A stretch of DNA of 6,083 nt from the NCBI GenBank assembly GCA_020441345.1, contig JAGRMK010000127.1, positions 1 to 6,083 of the forward strand. Direction: 5' to 3'. The first letter of the stretch is position 1. Every line of letters starts with the position of its first letter. The translations under genes and the position numbers were made by a program. Origin of the DNA: Paracoccaceae bacterium (GTDB lineage Bacteria > Pseudomonadota > Alphaproteobacteria > Rhodobacterales > Rhodobacteraceae). The notes beneath the pieces are model-generated. The model ran no database searches. It was not told where the DNA came from and worked only from the letters and a program-made list of their open reading frames with translations. Shown one piece after another: positions 5,603-6,083 of the stretch.

Positions 5603-6083
5603 ATGAGCACCGCACCCAAGACCTTTCCCAGCATCGAACCCGAAGATGTCCGCATCCCCGAGGGAAAATCGCTGGGCGACTGGATAGAAAGCCGCGTCGC
5701 GCGCTACGAGACCCGCACGCTCGACTGGGACGCGCTGAAATTCCAGGCCGATTACGACCCCAAATACCGGCGCGCGCAGATGCGCTATCTGGGCACCGGT
5801 GCGACCGGCGTTTCGGATGACGAGAACGTGGTTCCGGCCGAAAATTTCACCTTTTCGACCATGGTTCTGCCGGCGGGCTGCGAAGGCCCCTCGCATATCC
5901 ACCGCGATGCCGAAGAGGTGTTCTTCATCCTCAAGGGTCACAAGATTCGCCTGTTCATAGAGCACCAGGGCGAGACCGTCGAAACCGTGCTGACCGAACG
6001 CGACCTGATCTCGGTCCCGCCGGGGGTCTACCGGGGGCTGCGCAACGAGGGCATCGAAGAGGCGCTGATGTGCGTGATGATCG
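5603..6083 (+). CDS. Cupin-domain protein, 3' truncated by window end
   Basis: The first 160 residues are present. ATG 5603 has an excellent AAGGAG (5591-5596) at 6-nt spacing, and the gap from the monooxygenase is 18 nt. An N-terminal extension of about 80 residues, rich in charged and aromatic residues (DWIESRVARYETRTLDWDAL), precedes a cupin fold from about 80. Cupin motif 1 is complete: G92-x5-H98-x-H100-x4-E105-x6-G112, giving three metal ligands. In motif 2 (SVPPGVYRGLRNEG, 137-150) the P-x-G and Asn are kept, but the position of the usual fourth ligand, His, is R144. It may be a metal-dependent oxygenase or isomerase of unusual ligand set, or a non-catalytic binding protein. Whether a second cupin domain follows cannot be seen. 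Its place after the monooxygenase suggests a later step of the same pathway. Confidence 0.85.
   Translation, partial: MSTAPKTFPSIEPEDVRIPEGKSLGDWIESRVARYETRTLDWDALKFQADYDPKYRRAQMRYLGTGATGVSDDENVVPAENFTFSTMVLPAGCEGPSHIHRDAEEVFFILKGHKIRLFIEHQGETVETVLTERDLISVPPGVYRGLRNEGIEEALMCVMI

Noticed and set aside
3635..5965. Very long antisense open frame (776 codons) across the permease, monooxygenase and cupin genes
   Set aside because: It runs opposite to three well-supported genes, is rich in Arg, His, Gln and Gly without domain pattern, and is explained by strong G/C third-codon bias, which suppresses stops in the mirrored frame.
1..6083. tRNA/rRNA genes, CRISPR arrays, insertion sequences
   Set aside because: No cloverleaf, regularly spaced repeats or transposase-like frames were seen. 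Nearly the whole window is accounted for by protein genes.

Overview
The window is GC-rich DNA of alphaproteobacterial character. It has strong G/C third-codon bias, Gly/Ala-rich proteins and protein families common in Rhodobacterales (Paracoccus/Roseobacter-type); that placement is an inference from style and gene content, not a database match. It looks like one end of a catabolic locus for a small organic compound, probably aromatic or heteroaromatic.

Layout. 1-393 (+) is the C-terminal 130 residues of a class IV (branched-chain-type) aminotransferase whose 5' end lies outside the window. It converges, with only 4 nt between stop codons, on an IclR-family regulator (1216-398, -). A 9-bp perfect inverted repeat inside the 3' end of the regulator gene (424-445) may serve as a shared terminator. 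A 234-nt regulatory region (1217-1450) separates the regulator from a divergent six-gene rightward operon. It holds a near-consensus sigma-70-type promoter (TTGACC, 17 nt, AATAAT) followed by an imperfect palindrome just past the expected start of transcription. Twelve bases of that palindrome recur exactly over the start codon of the regulator gene, a good candidate operator pair for autoregulation plus control of the operon.

The operon encodes, in order: a 100-aa protein with a recombinase-like helix-turn-helix look (1451-1753); a NitT/TauT-type ABC ATPase overlapping it by 11 nt (1743-2513); a periplasmic NMT1/THI5-like binding protein with a clear signal peptide (2545-3522); the permease (3629-4396); a class A FAD-dependent aromatic monooxygenase (4400-5584); and a cupin protein cut off by the window end (5603 onward). 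A strong 14-bp stem-loop (3539-3584) lies between the binding-protein and permease genes, as expected where a binding protein must be made in excess of its membrane partners.

How the parts would work together (inference): the binding protein captures a small ligand, a homodimeric permease driven by an ATPase dimer imports it, the flavoprotein hydroxylates it, and the cupin and genes beyond the window process it further. The IclR protein would sense the ligand or a pathway intermediate. The substrate cannot be named from sequence alone. The least described part is the small HTH-like protein at the head of the operon. The cupin without the usual second-motif histidine and the aminotransferase without the signature glutamate are also unusual.
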